A DNA stretch of 64,000 nt from Saprospiraceae bacterium (GTDB lineage Bacteria > Bacteroidota > Bacteroidia > Chitinophagales > Saprospiraceae). The notes under the pieces are model-generated. The model saw only the letters and a list, made by a program, of their open reading frames with translations, did not search any database and was not told the DNA's origin. The stretch is taken from NCBI GenBank assembly GCA_016716335.1, contig JADJWN010000002.1, forward strand, positions 62,001 to 126,000, in the 5' to 3' direction. A program made the position numbers and the translations under genes. The stretch's first letter is position 1. Each line of letters starts with the position of its first letter. Positions 37,501-45,448 of the stretch are shown here, one piece after another.

Positions 37501-39499
37501 AGCCACGGCTGAAGATAAGGAATGTACTACAATTTTAAGATGGAGCTATAGAATTGACGCATTCAATGATGGCTCTTTCGAATCAGGTCTCTCAAAATCA
37601 GGATTAGGAAACACAGTTAATGCCAGTGGCAGATACCCCATTGGAACTCACAAGATAGTATGGCAATTTGAAGACAGATGTGGTAATCTGACTAAGTGTG
37701 AACAATTGTTCAGCATATTGGATTGTAAGGATCCTACACCGGTATGTGTACCTTTAAGTACAGCATTGATGGCTGATCCTGATGGAAACGGACCTATGCT
37801 GCCAATGGTAGAAATCTGGGCTATCGACTTTGACAGAAAGTCTTACAAGTCCTGCAATGCCAACGAAGTATTGAGATTTACCTTTGATCAGGTACCAATG
37901 CAGGTTGCGAACAAGACCGTGTTTGGTCAGGTGATCAATATCAATACCAAGCACTACTTTGACAGAACAGGTGGATTGCTCAGATGGCAAAGTACTCCAT
38001 ATCCTGCAGGATCACCGGAGAGAGCCATTGTGGATAGATACAACAGAGGCGAGGCCAACTCACAGCAGGGAGGAAGAATTCAGTTGTGGGATCCGGCTAC
38101 GAGAAGTTCTGCAACAGTATGGTCATCTAATGATCTTGGTCCTCAGAATTCAGGCAGAGATGTAAACATCAATATGACTGTATGGGATGAGGGATTCAGA
38201 AAAGATTTCTGTATGACTACGCTCAAGCTGATCTGTAATAACTGCGGTGGAGGTGAGCCGGGTCAGGGTCGAATTGCCGGTAATGTAAGTACAGAGAAAG
38301 GTGCAAATGTATCAGAAGTACATGTATCTGTAGATGCCAATCTGATTGAATTCCCCAAAGCGATGATGACAGGTACCAATGGTAATTATGAATTCATGCT
38401 GGAAAGCACTAAGGATTATCTGGTGAAGGCAGTAAAAGATACAGATCACCTCAATGGTGTCAGTACACTTGACCTGGTATTGATCCAGAGACATATCCTT
38501 GGTTTGCACAATCTGGGATCTCCGTACAAGCTGATTGCTGCAGATGCAAATAATGACGGTAAAATCACAGCGGCTGACCTTACAGAGTTGAGAAAACTGA
38601 TACTCGGAAATGTGATGGAGCTGCCTGAAAATTCAAGCTGGAGATTCCCGATCAAGCATCAGATCATGGATCCTGCCAATCCGTTCCCGTTTGCTGAGAT
38701 TTATGACATCCATAATCTGGAGTCAGACATGCTTGATCAAAGCTTTGTGGCTGTAAAAATCGGTGATGTAAATGAAAGTGTACAGCTCAATGCTCAGAAT
38801 AATACCTTAGAATCCAGATCTGCATCCAGAATGGAAATGATTGCACCTAATGTGAAGTTTAATGCCGGTGAATCATTTGAAATTCCTGTAACAATGGCAA
38901 ATAATGCAGATATCTCAGGACTGCAGTTTACCATTGCATTCAATGCAGACATGTTTGAGGTAAACAATGTGGCCGGACATCTTCCCGGAATCAAGGAAAG
39001 CAATTTCGGATTTACACGTCTTGCCGAAGGTTTGATAGCTGTAAGCTGGAACAAAGATGCAGCAGTACAACTGTCTAACGGTGATCAGATCATTACGCTG
39101 AATCTTAAGGCAAAATCCAAAGGTGAGCTTAATGATAACATGGCAATCAACTCTGCAATGATTCAGGCTGAAGCTTATGATGCCAATGCTCAGGTGATGA
39201 ATATTGAATTCAGAACCGGTGCAAAAACATCACTGGCAGGATTCAACCTTTATCAGAATACACCAAACCCATTCAAGGCTGCCACTACTATCGGATTCGA
39301 TTTACCTGAATCCATGCAGGCAACATTATCAGTATATGATGTGACAGGTAAGCTGCTCAGAACATATACCCAGCATTTTGCCAAAGGCTATAACAGCATC
39401 GAGGTGAACAGAAATGAAGTGGGCAATGCAGGTGTATTGTATTACACACTGGAAGCCGGCGAATTTAAGGCTACCAGAAAGATGGTGATCATAGAATAA
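34550..39499 (+). CDS. Second giant T9SS surface protein with dockerin-like and cohesin-like domains, 1649 aa
   Basis: A paralogue of the 2026-aa protein. The signal peptide is about residues 1-33 (TFGTITSAYAQ). Cys-rich HYR/PKD-like modules follow (DKMAPYWADEEP, DNTPPVAICK, DKLPPSIVCPP, DKDKPVITSSC), then CVPLSTALMADPDGNGPMLP, almost identical to its paralogue. Next come a regulatory-like beta domain (about 1245-1290), dockerin-like NGVSTLDLVLIQRHIL and DANNDGKITAADLTELRKLIL (about 1297-1365), a cohesin-like domain (about 1427-1555) and a T9SS type A tail (NTPNPFKAATTIGFDLP…KMVIIE, 1564-1649). ATG 34550 is preferred to TTG 34541. It is transcribed alone. Function is unknown; a structural role with its paralogue is inference. 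Confidence 0.88.
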   Translation: MNGTSFTRLGRSGITILVFLLFTFGTITSAYAQSVGCACKGTVQISVDENCQATVTADMLLAGTNDCTGGTVVLMPTPTGQPIAGSPVIGSQWVGKTLYGKVTNGTNTCWSVINVEDKMAPYWADEEPADIVTICPMLSTYVPVALDNCDIPFVYIVSETVTVNNCNQPSIFAGPDTLKLIERRYLARDKSGNISKEECIVRIWVTALDSENLIAVPNVTLQCDAPYARLENGHPSPVDIVQGSTTFFGSGVPRLYPWMPVTTGAGSTSINPSNGNLRLVGGTSPSTPPGFGAQLCVRIPQSGTISFSWQANMDGTTPPPGNYANDHAGYSVNGVFTNLTVGGAGSGSTPQSGTANVPVNQGDIFCFAVQTNNAQRWTVMNVSNITGPIPAAVPLNPDVITACNIFVSYTDTKFPTIKCVTKILRKWTVLEWSCDSRITEFFQIIEIVDSKGPEITGLNDVYASTGGHACEALIRLPKPGLKDNCSSNLTYDVTYPGGFFKGLKLSDPDRFVRIPFGVSEITYTAFDECHNQSTATITVYVDDNTPPVAICKEWTTVGLTTDGKAWVPATSFDNGSYDECDLAKLVVRRMTAPDCIKPCKTPEIPGFTLLDIINGRYYYISNHAVRPSIALKTAKALENYVVTYNNDTERNAIRNQVTAWYGNIPFLIGYTDLKLKGTYVWEAPSTYAPSLSGGYQYVIHTGSGSLSSVDDSAEYRYVMELEDPCGFAAYTEFCCNDIGADQMVRMRAIDKSGNWNECMVRAVIQDKLPPSIVCPPHMTVTCLDYFDVAQLRHHFGWPTAFDNCEQPTITTDSVINLNSCRIGHITRTFTVTDKGGRRATCTQHIVVNNHQNRFEMTSDRWPADITITDGCADPSSPAFDPSRTGRPNLSADNICSLVGATYEDQVFYFNNSEGDACFKILRHWTVLDWCQATTYEGGTTYRTWTHTQVIKVHDKDKPVITSSCAPKSECTFDPTCTDGYIELIATAEDKECTTILRWSYRIDAFNDGSFESGLSKSGLGNTVNASGRYPIGTHKIVWQFEDRCGNLTKCEQLFSILDCKDPTPVCVPLSTALMADPDGNGPMLPMVEIWAIDFDRKSYKSCNANEVLRFTFDQVPMQVANKTVFGQVININTKHYFDRTGGLLRWQSTPYPAGSPERAIVDRYNRGEANSQQGGRIQLWDPATRSSATVWSSNDLGPQNSGRDVNINMTVWDEGFRKDFCMTTLKLICNNCGGGEPGQGRIAGNVSTEKGANVSEVHVSVDANLIEFPKAMMTGTNGNYEFMLESTKDYLVKAVKDTDHLNGVSTLDLVLIQRHILGLHNLGSPYKLIAADANNDGKITAADLTELRKLILGNVMELPENSSWRFPIKHQIMDPANPFPFAEIYDIHNLESDMLDQSFVAVKIGDVNESVQLNAQNNTLESRSASRMEMIAPNVKFNAGESFEIPVTMANNADISGLQFTIAFNADMFEVNNVAGHLPGIKESNFGFTRLAEGLIAVSWNKDAAVQLSNGDQIITLNLKAKSKGELNDNMAINSAMIQAEAYDANAQVMNIEFRTGAKTSLAGFNLYQNTPNPFKAATTIGFDLPESMQATLSVYDVTGKLLRTYTQHFAKGYNSIEVNRNEVGNAGVLYYTLEAGEFKATRKMVIIE

Positions 39500-39533
39500 G
39501 TTTTCTATAAAGAATTTACTGTTTTTGGGATGG

Positions 39534-39570
39534 GACCCCTCTTCGAAACGTCGAAGGGGGTCTTTTTTTT
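39534..39570 (+). terminator. Rho-independent terminator after the second giant gene
   Basis: GACCCCTCTTCGA pairs with TCGAAGGGGGTC around AACG, followed by T8, making a very strong hairpin. Confidence 0.93.
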
Positions 39571-39680
39571 ATTTCCCTATTTTGTTTTACAGAAATAGGT
39601 TGAATTCCCGTTCGGGTTATTGAACTAATTCCACTAATGATTGTTCGATGGGTTTATTAAGAAGCATCAAATAAAAGTAT

Positions 39681-39908
39681 ATGGCTGAGAAAGTTAGGAT
39701 AATTGTAAATTCCAACGGTTCACTGAAAGTGGAGGGAGATTTTGTGGTTGTGGATGCCGACAATAATGAATATGGCCTCGGAGGCCGTACAATGGTAAGT
39801 TTTTGCAGGTGTGGATTGTCTGCAAACAAACCTTTTTGTGACGGTGCCCATAAGGGACACTTTGAGCATGATGCTAAAGCCTTTGACCTGCCCCCAAAAA
39901 AGGTGTGA
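39681..39908 (+). CDS. CDGSH iron-sulfur domain protein
   Basis: A 75-aa soluble protein with one CDGSH (mitoNEET-like) motif, FCRCGLSANKPFCDGAH, whose three Cys and one His bind a [2Fe-2S] cluster. Such proteins may act in Fe-S or electron transfer and redox sensing, but no definite role is known for the bacterial single-domain forms. The N-terminal half is a small beta domain (VRIIVNSNGSLKVEGDF). It stands alone, with no operon partner visible. Confidence 0.92.
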   Translation: MAEKVRIIVNSNGSLKVEGDFVVVDADNNEYGLGGRTMVSFCRCGLSANKPFCDGAHKGHFEHDAKAFDLPPKKV

Positions 39909-40264
39909 TTACCCGCCGGTAAAAACATATTGAATTTCAGAAAATACCTGTTGAGTCTTTTAACTGTGATTGTGTAAGCATATCAGTGTGCACCTGTTTT
40001 CTTTTTTATTTATTTTGAAGGAAAACTTATCAATTGATACGAAGTCATAGCCTGATGGCTTTTGTCAATTTACCTCTCGCCAGATCATATCAATGCCTCC
40101 TGTATTTTGGCACGATTTTTACGTTACATGATTTTACCTGTTTTCCAAAATTAATCTGTATATTAATGGAGTGAGATAATCCATGAGGTTGGAAAACCGG
40201 TACTTATGATGATCTCATGTGATTGGGGTCAGAGGTGATTGTTAAAATTATTAACTCTGGGTTG
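39909..40264. other. Intergenic region, 356 bp, nothing definite
   Basis: AT-rich spacer between the CDGSH gene and cdd. It holds no accepted ORF and no clear promoter or terminator. The cdd reading frame is open back to TTG 40223, but residues upstream of 40265 do not match the family. Confidence 0.5.
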
Positions 40265-40747
40265 ATGAAGTTTGAGCATATCAATGTGAAATATAAGGTT
40301 TATCAGCATTCAGTAGAACTCTCCGAACTGGACATGGCTTTGATTGGGGAAGCTATAAAAATGCTGGATTTTGCGTATGCTCCATATTCCAATTTTCACG
40401 TAGGTGCAGCTGCGAGGCTAACGGATGGTTCTATATACACCGGTACCAATCAGGAGAATGCTTCCTACCCTTTGTGCATGTGTGCAGAAAGAGTGGCCTT
40501 ATACAATGCTGCAGTGCACAAACCCTCAACCGGCGTGGATGCCCTCGCCATAGTGGTGCGCAATCCGCATAACCCGGTGATGACACCTGCCAGCCCGTGT
40601 GGGGCCTGCCGACAGGTAATCGCAGAGTTTGAAAATCGCTACAACCATCCGATAAGGCTATTGCTCAAGGCAGAATCCGATGTTATTTTTGAATTTGATA
40701 ACATGTCAGACTTACTGCCTCTCGGATTCAATGGTTCATTTCTGTGA
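40265..40747 (+). CDS. cdd: Cytidine deaminase
   Basis: It converts cytidine and deoxycytidine to uridine and deoxyuridine for pyrimidine salvage. This is the small homotetrameric form, 160 aa. YAPYSNFHVGAA is the family signature. The zinc site is CMCAERVAL (Cys and catalytic Glu) with PCGACRQV (two Cys). The start is taken as ATG 40265 (MKFEHINVKY); GTG 40235 and TTG 40223 remain open. Its last 20 bases overlap the convergent kdsB gene. Confidence 0.94.
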   Translation: MKFEHINVKYKVYQHSVELSELDMALIGEAIKMLDFAYAPYSNFHVGAAARLTDGSIYTGTNQENASYPLCMCAERVALYNAAVHKPSTGVDALAIVVRNPHNPVMTPASPCGACRQVIAEFENRYNHPIRLLLKAESDVIFEFDNMSDLLPLGFNGSFL

Positions 40748-41477
40748 GTAGTATTTGAATTACTTTTTCCAGATCTTCTGCAGTATCTACGCTTTGGGAT
40801 TGAAAAGCGGTTTCAAAACAATGAATAGTGTAACCATGGGCAAGCCACCTGAGCTGCTCGAGTGACTCTGCTCTTTCCAATCCTGTAGGAGACAGCTTGA
40901 CCAATGCCTGCAATGTAGGAGATCTGAATGCATAGATACCTACATGACGGTAATAATCCGTTTGTGAAGCCCACTCACGAAATGGTAAATCCCTGAAAGC
41001 GGGAATAGCCTGCCTTGAAAAATATAAAGCTCTGTGCTGAAGGTCTGTGACTACCTTTACCACGTTGTAATCAAATAAAGGGTCTTCTGCACCCATTTTG
41101 ATTTTTTGTGTGGCAATATTTACCTCGGGATTTTCAAATTTTTCAATCAATTCATCTATCTGTCCGGGATCAATCAGTGGCTCATCTCCCTGCACATTCA
41201 CAATGATATCCGCATCTGTCATAAGAGCTGCTTCACCTATCCTGTCAGTACCGCTGGTATGTAGTGGAGATGTCATAACAGCCCGGGCACCGAATCGCTG
41301 TGCATGCAGGAGTATCTCATCATGGTCTGTGGCTATAATGACCTCGTCCGCATATTTTGCCGCTTTACATCGTTTATATACCCGCTCTATCATGGACTTG
41401 CCGAGAATATCAGCCAATGGTTTGCGGGGTAACCGAGTCGAAGCCATTCTTGCAGGAATGATAATTGCAGCTGTCAA
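40728..41477 (-). CDS. kdsB: 3-deoxy-manno-octulosonate cytidylyltransferase
   Basis: It activates Kdo with CTP to CMP-Kdo for the inner core of lipopolysaccharide; cytoplasmic, 249 aa. Family motifs are IIIPARMASTRLPRKPLADI (nucleotide-binding), VIIATDHDEI, TSPLHTSGTDRIGEA, IIVNVQGDEPLI, YYRHVGIYAFR and ERAESLEQLRWL. It is divergent from the LysM gene with overlapping promoters, and convergent with cdd. With pyrG nearby making CTP, this area is loosely CTP-related, but the genes are not in one operon. Confidence 0.97.
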   Translation of the reverse strand: MTAAIIIPARMASTRLPRKPLADILGKSMIERVYKRCKAAKYADEVIIATDHDEILLHAQRFGARAVMTSPLHTSGTDRIGEAALMTDADIIVNVQGDEPLIDPGQIDELIEKFENPEVNIATQKIKMGAEDPLFDYNVVKVVTDLQHRALYFSRQAIPAFRDLPFREWASQTDYYRHVGIYAFRSPTLQALVKLSPTGLERAESLEQLRWLAHGYTIHCFETAFQSQSVDTAEDLEKVIQILLTEMNH

Positions 41478-41502
41478 TTGTTTGTTAATTGTTTATATAT
41501 TA

Positions 41503-41537
41503 CAAAAATATTTAATATATTTGCGCTCTGTTCAATA
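41503..41537 (-). promoter_or_regulatory. kdsB promoter
   Basis: On the minus strand TTG (41535-41533), a 22-base spacer and TATTTTTG (41510-41503) fit the -33/-7 pattern. It overlaps the divergent plus-strand promoter. Confidence 0.45.
41516..41523 (+). promoter_or_regulatory. Putative -7 element of the LysM protein gene
   Basis: TATATTTG, 25 bases before the ATG at 41548. The -33 region is weak (TTTA at 41492-41495). Confidence 0.5.
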
Positions 41538-41547
41538 GAGTACAATT

Positions 41548-42465
41548 ATGAATAGATTATATGGCACAATATTATTGATTTTTATCATTCAGGCTTGCAT
41601 CAATGGCCAAAATAACCAAGGCGGTCCTTATTTTATGTCAGGATCTGAAATAGCTTTGGATGTACAGAAAAGCGGAGATATTGTATATCTGGCAACTTTG
41701 GACAAAGGATTGACCATCTACCAGTTATCCCGAATATTCAGGATTGAGCCTGATAAGATATATAAGCTGAACGGACTTCAACCCAACGCCACCGTGCCGG
41801 CAGGAAGTAAGATAGCTGTCCCTGTACCCAAAGAGCAGATACTTCCTTCCCTTAGTCCTAAGGCCGATAAAACACCGCATTTAAGGCTTATGTATGCGGT
41901 GAAACCGGGTGAGACTTTATTCAGGGTTTCAAAAGTCTATTTCGGTCAGGATATTCAGGAAGTTAAGATGCGCAATAATCTCAGGACTGATCAAATAGGG
42001 GCAGGGGATTTACTGCTGATGGGATACTGGATGCTTGATAAGCCGGTGGCTCAGAATGCTCCTGTGGTAACGGGAAAAGGTCTGCAATCTCTCGAAGGGA
42101 TGAAACTGCAGGTCAGTGATGTGGCCGCTTCTGCATCCTCCCAATCTAATGCTACCGAAAATTCAGCCTCTGAGATACCGGAAAATGAATGGGTCTCCGG
42201 ACAAGCCATAGGCTATTGGGATAAAAGCAACAAGATGACCAAAAGTCTGTATGTATTGCATAATGAAGCAAAAATAGGCAGTGAAATGGAGCTGTATTTT
42301 CCTTTGGTACGATCTACGGTGACCGCCAAAGTGGTGGGAAGAATCCCCGAGGGGACTTATGCCGAAGATATTGCTCTGTATGTCAGTCCCAAAGTTGCAA
42401 GACAGTTGGGTGTATTGGATCCCCGTTTTCAGGTTAATATCAAGTATCAAAGGTCCCGGAGTTAA
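41548..42465 (+). CDS. Exported protein with two LysM domains and a C-terminal RlpA-like region
   Basis: A 305-aa envelope protein. It has a signal peptide (1-21, ending INGQ). The sequence IIQAC is close to a lipobox, but the Gln makes a lipoprotein less likely. LysM 1 (about 44-93: DKGLTIYQLSRIFRIEPDKI) and LysM 2 (about 112-160: YAVKPGETLFRVSKVYFG) bind peptidoglycan GlcNAc chains. A Ser/Asn-rich linker follows. The end (about 225-305: LYVLHNEAKIGSEMELYFPL, GRIPEG, VSPKVARQLGVLD) resembles a double-psi beta-barrel as in RlpA. Cell-wall binding is likely; an enzymatic role is not shown. Confidence 0.82.
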   Translation: MNRLYGTILLIFIIQACINGQNNQGGPYFMSGSEIALDVQKSGDIVYLATLDKGLTIYQLSRIFRIEPDKIYKLNGLQPNATVPAGSKIAVPVPKEQILPSLSPKADKTPHLRLMYAVKPGETLFRVSKVYFGQDIQEVKMRNNLRTDQIGAGDLLLMGYWMLDKPVAQNAPVVTGKGLQSLEGMKLQVSDVAASASSQSNATENSASEIPENEWVSGQAIGYWDKSNKMTKSLYVLHNEAKIGSEMELYFPLVRSTVTAKVVGRIPEGTYAEDIALYVSPKVARQLGVLDPRFQVNIKYQRSRS

Positions 42466-42606
42466 AGTCAGAAGCTTTTTTATTTCAAAATGGCATGTGT
42501 CCCTAAGCCTACAATTAACTCAACATTAACCATGTGTGTAAAATATCAGGCTGTGAAAATTCATTTGATAATTTGAAGTTTTTCATAGAAAAGTTTTCAT
42601 TGTGGC

Positions 42607-42636
42607 ATAGCCGGTCTCAGTACCGGCTATTTTTTT
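42607..42636 (+). terminator. Rho-independent terminator of the LysM gene
   Basis: ATAGCCGGT (42607-42615) pairs perfectly with ACCGGCTAT (42622-42630), followed by T-run. It lies ~140 bases after the stop codon. Confidence 0.9.
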
Positions 42637-42640
42637 GGCA

Positions 42641-43174
42641 TTAAGGCTGAAAATAATGCACTTTGCTGAATTCCCACAGTACAATACCGGCACAGACTGA
42701 AATATTGAGAGAGTGCTTGGTGCCATATTGCGGAATTTCGATGCAGTCATCCAACAGAGGCAGTATGGCATCACTTAATCCTTCGACTTCATTTCCGAAT
42801 ACCAGGGCGGCCCTGGATCTGTTAGCTGTATAATACATTAGATTGGCGGATTGGTCGGTTTGTTCAATGCCTGTGATGTGGTATCCTTCCCACTTCAGTT
42901 TTTGGACTGCTGTGAGAATTTCAGGACTATATTCCCAATTTACGGATTCAGTGGCACCGAGTGCTGTTTTGGCTATTTCACGGTTGGGAGGAGTGGGGGT
43001 AATACCGCATAATATGATTTTTTCTATGGCAAAGGCATCCGCTGTACGAAATACAGACCCTACATTCATGGCTGAACGTACATTATCCAGCACAACAACC
43101 AACGGGATACCGGGATTTTTTCTGAAATCCTCTATGGATTGTCTCCCGAGTTCCTCAAGTTTCAGTTTTCGCAC
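42641..43174 (-). CDS. TrmH/SpoU family RNA 2'-O-methyltransferase
   Basis: A SAM-dependent methyltransferase of the SPOUT (knotted) class acting on tRNA or rRNA ribose. Motif 1 is NVRSAMNVGSVFRTADAF, motif 2 is LVFGNEVEGLSDAIL, and motif 3 is IPQYGTKHSLNISVCAGIVL. The length from GTG 43174 is 177 aa. I choose this GTG because it begins MRKLKLEEL, the usual family start, 4 bases after the pyrG stop. The upstream start at 43222 would overlap pyrG by 44 bases. It is probably co-transcribed with pyrG. The target nucleotide is unknown. Confidence 0.9.
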   Translation of the reverse strand: MRKLKLEELGRQSIEDFRKNPGIPLVVVLDNVRSAMNVGSVFRTADAFAIEKIILCGITPTPPNREIAKTALGATESVNWEYSPEILTAVQKLKWEGYHITGIEQTDQSANLMYYTANRSRAALVFGNEVEGLSDAILPLLDDCIEIPQYGTKHSLNISVCAGIVLWEFSKVHYFQP

Positions 43175-43178
43175 CGGT

Positions 43179-44786
43179 TCAGGTGTTTTTGGATTGGAGC
43201 GCTGCCCTGATGAAATGTACAAACAGAGGATGTGGGTTTTCTACCGTACTTTTAAGCTCGGGATGAAACTGTACCCCGATAAAAAAAGGATGGTTTTTCA
43301 TTTCCACGATTTCCACCAGACCTGAATCCGGATTGACCCCGGAAGGGATGAGACCTGCCTCTGAAATCTTATCTAAGTAATCATTATTGAATTCATATCT
43401 GTGGCGGTGCCTTTCTGTTATTTCCGATTTTCCGTATATTCTGGAGGCTAAGGTATTTTTTGCAATCCTGCATTTGTAAGCTCCCAGTCTCATCGTTCCT
43501 CCTTTGGCTGTGATTTTTTTCTGTTCGGGCATGAGGTCTATGACCGGATGTTTGGCCTTGGGATTCACCTCAGTAGATGCTGCATCTTTCATACCCAGTA
43601 CATTATTGCAGTATTCCACTACAGCACACTGCATACCCAGACAAATACCGAAAAAAGGCAGTTTGTGCTCTCGGGCATATTTGATCGCTTCGAGCTTACC
43701 CTTGATTCCTCTCTCTCCAAAGCCCGGTGCCACGAGCAGGCCATCCATGGATTTGAGCTTCAACGGCGCATCTCCATTTTCCAGTGTTTCTGAATGAATG
43801 GGTATGACCCTTACTTTACACTCATTGACAGCTCCGGCATGGACGAAAGCTTCATAAATAGATTTATAAGCGTCCTGCAGTTCGTTATATTTGCCTACCA
43901 GTGCAATATACACCTCACGGGTGGGATTTTTGAGTTTTCCCAGAAACTCTTTCCAGTGCAGCAGTTCCGGTTCTTTGCTGGACTTGAGATTAAGCTTTTT
44001 GAGTACGGTTTTGTCCAGTTTTTCTTTGAGCATGAGTAAGGGTACATCATAGATGGTATCTGCGTCTATGGCCTCTATCACTGATTTTTCGTCCACATTG
44101 CAGAATAAAGCCAGCTTTTCTCTCAGTTCGCGGGGCAGAGGATACTCAGTACGGCAAACGAGGATGTCGGGTTGGATACCGGCCTGGAGCAATTCTTTGA
44201 CCGAATGCTGTGTGGGTTTGGTTTTGAGTTCACGGGCAGCTTTGAGATAGGGTATGAGGGTAAGGTGTATGACTACACAATTGTCTTTGCCGGCTTCTCT
44301 TCTGAACTGTCGCAAAGCCTCCAGATATGGCAGGGATTCGATATCTCCCACGGTACCGCCAATTTCGGTGATGATGATGTCATAGGCATTTTCCTCCTCA
44401 AGCAATCGGACTCTTCTTTTGATTTCATCCGTGATATGCGGGATTACCTGTACTGTTTTGCCGAGATAGTCCCCGTCACGTTCCTTATTGATGACGGTCT
44501 GATATATCCTGCCGGTAGTGACGTTGTTGGCCTGTGAGGTGGGTTTGTTCAAAAACCTTTCATAGTGACCGAGGTCAAGGTCGGTTTCTGCTCCGTCTTC
44601 GGTGACATAGCATTCACCATGTTCATAAGGATTGAGCGTGCCAGGATCTACATTGATATAGGGATCAAATTTCTGGATAGTTACTGAAAAACCACGGTCC
44701 TGAAGCAATTTGGCTAAAGATGCTGCGATGATCCCTTTGCCCAACGAAGAGGTCACTCCACCCGTAACGAAGATATATTTGGTCAT
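43179..44786 (-). CDS. pyrG: CTP synthase
   Basis: It makes CTP from UTP, ATP and glutamine. It has an N-terminal synthetase domain (KYIFVTGGVTSSLGKGI, KFDPYINVDPGTLNPYEHGE, TEIGGTVGDIESLPYLEA) and a C-terminal class I glutaminase domain with nucleophile FFGICLGMQ and the His-Glu pair QFHPELKS. The length of 535 aa is normal. A TAnnTTTG element lies 44 bases upstream. The SpoU methyltransferase gene follows closely in the same direction. Confidence 0.98.
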   Translation of the reverse strand: MTKYIFVTGGVTSSLGKGIIAASLAKLLQDRGFSVTIQKFDPYINVDPGTLNPYEHGECYVTEDGAETDLDLGHYERFLNKPTSQANNVTTGRIYQTVINKERDGDYLGKTVQVIPHITDEIKRRVRLLEEENAYDIIITEIGGTVGDIESLPYLEALRQFRREAGKDNCVVIHLTLIPYLKAARELKTKPTQHSVKELLQAGIQPDILVCRTEYPLPRELREKLALFCNVDEKSVIEAIDADTIYDVPLLMLKEKLDKTVLKKLNLKSSKEPELLHWKEFLGKLKNPTREVYIALVGKYNELQDAYKSIYEAFVHAGAVNECKVRVIPIHSETLENGDAPLKLKSMDGLLVAPGFGERGIKGKLEAIKYAREHKLPFFGICLGMQCAVVEYCNNVLGMKDAASTEVNPKAKHPVIDLMPEQKKITAKGGTMRLGAYKCRIAKNTLASRIYGKSEITERHRHRYEFNNDYLDKISEAGLIPSGVNPDSGLVEIVEMKNHPFFIGVQFHPELKSTVENPHPLFVHFIRAALQSKNT

Positions 44787-44829
44787 GATACGATTGATAT
44801 AAAAATGAACGTTCTTACATTACGGGATG

Positions 44830-44837
44830 CAAAGATA
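44830..44837 (-). promoter_or_regulatory. Putative -7 element of pyrG
   Basis: TATCTTTG on the minus strand. The -33 element is unclear. Confidence 0.45.
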
Positions 44838-45097
44838 GAAAAATAGATTGATAGACAGTGGATGATTATTATTTGTGTAATAGTAACCTGTCGATGTATA
44901 GGCGTGGTCATTGCACATGAACATCAGAATGAAAATGATTATGCTGACTCCAATTTGCATTACTGTCTTGCCCTCAGTTAAATGCGAACACTAAATAAGC
45001 TTAAATTTTTTGTATTTAACCTTAATTTAGTGTCATGGAGTAACACATAAAATCAGTTCTTGGTTTTGTTAAGGTCGGTAGGTTCTCATACAATTCC

Positions 45098-45188
45098 CAG
45101 GCAAGATTTGTAACTTTGCCTGTAGCCATCGTAATTTAGGTTTAGTTTGTTATAAATCAAACAATTACGCATGGCTATTTGTTTTTTT
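45098..45188 (+). ncRNA. Candidate small hairpin RNA with its own promoter and terminator
   Basis: TAACTTTG (45111-45118) fits the -7 promoter core and sits inside a palindrome, CAGGCAA (45098-45104) with TTGCCTG (45116-45122), which could be an operator. Transcription would start near 45125, directly at a strong hairpin. TAGCCAT/ATGGCTA (45123-45129 with 45171-45177) continues as CGTAATT/AATTACG (45130-45136 with 45163-45169) after one bulged C, with an inner GTTTG/CAAAC stem (45145-45149 with 45158-45162). A T7 run (45182-45188) ends it. The RNA would be about 65 nt. No ORF is present and it matches no RNA family I know. It could instead be an isolated terminator. Confidence 0.4.
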
Positions 45189-45448
45189 GTCATGTGCTGT
45201 GCAATCTTTGTTCAAAATTCAGACAGCTTAAAGATTGGACTGCCTTTTATAAGCCTTAAATTTGTGGACGTGCTCCTTATTAAGAGAGTGTAATTATCCC
45301 ATCTGGAATATTCCTATTGTAATGAAGCATTTTCTTGCCTAAGTTTCCATACGGGATTAGCATACCTGTCCACTGTATGCTTTGCTACCTGTTTGCCTTA
45401 ATTTTATTATTCAAACTTCATGTTGCAATCCTTGGCAATGGCCATCTG

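Larger units (their letters stand above)
44787..45448. other. Intergenic region, 662 bp, with candidate small RNA
   Basis: Spacer between pyrG and the AsmA-like gene, both on the minus strand. It holds the pyrG promoter element and, on the plus strand, a promoter-hairpin-T-run arrangement listed separately (45098-45188). ORFs reaching in from 45335 are shadows of the AsmA-like gene. Confidence 0.6.

Noticed and set aside
27729..39499. True cellulosome scaffold
   Set aside because: No carbohydrate-active enzyme domains, no carbohydrate-binding modules and no separate dockerin-bearing enzymes are seen in the window.
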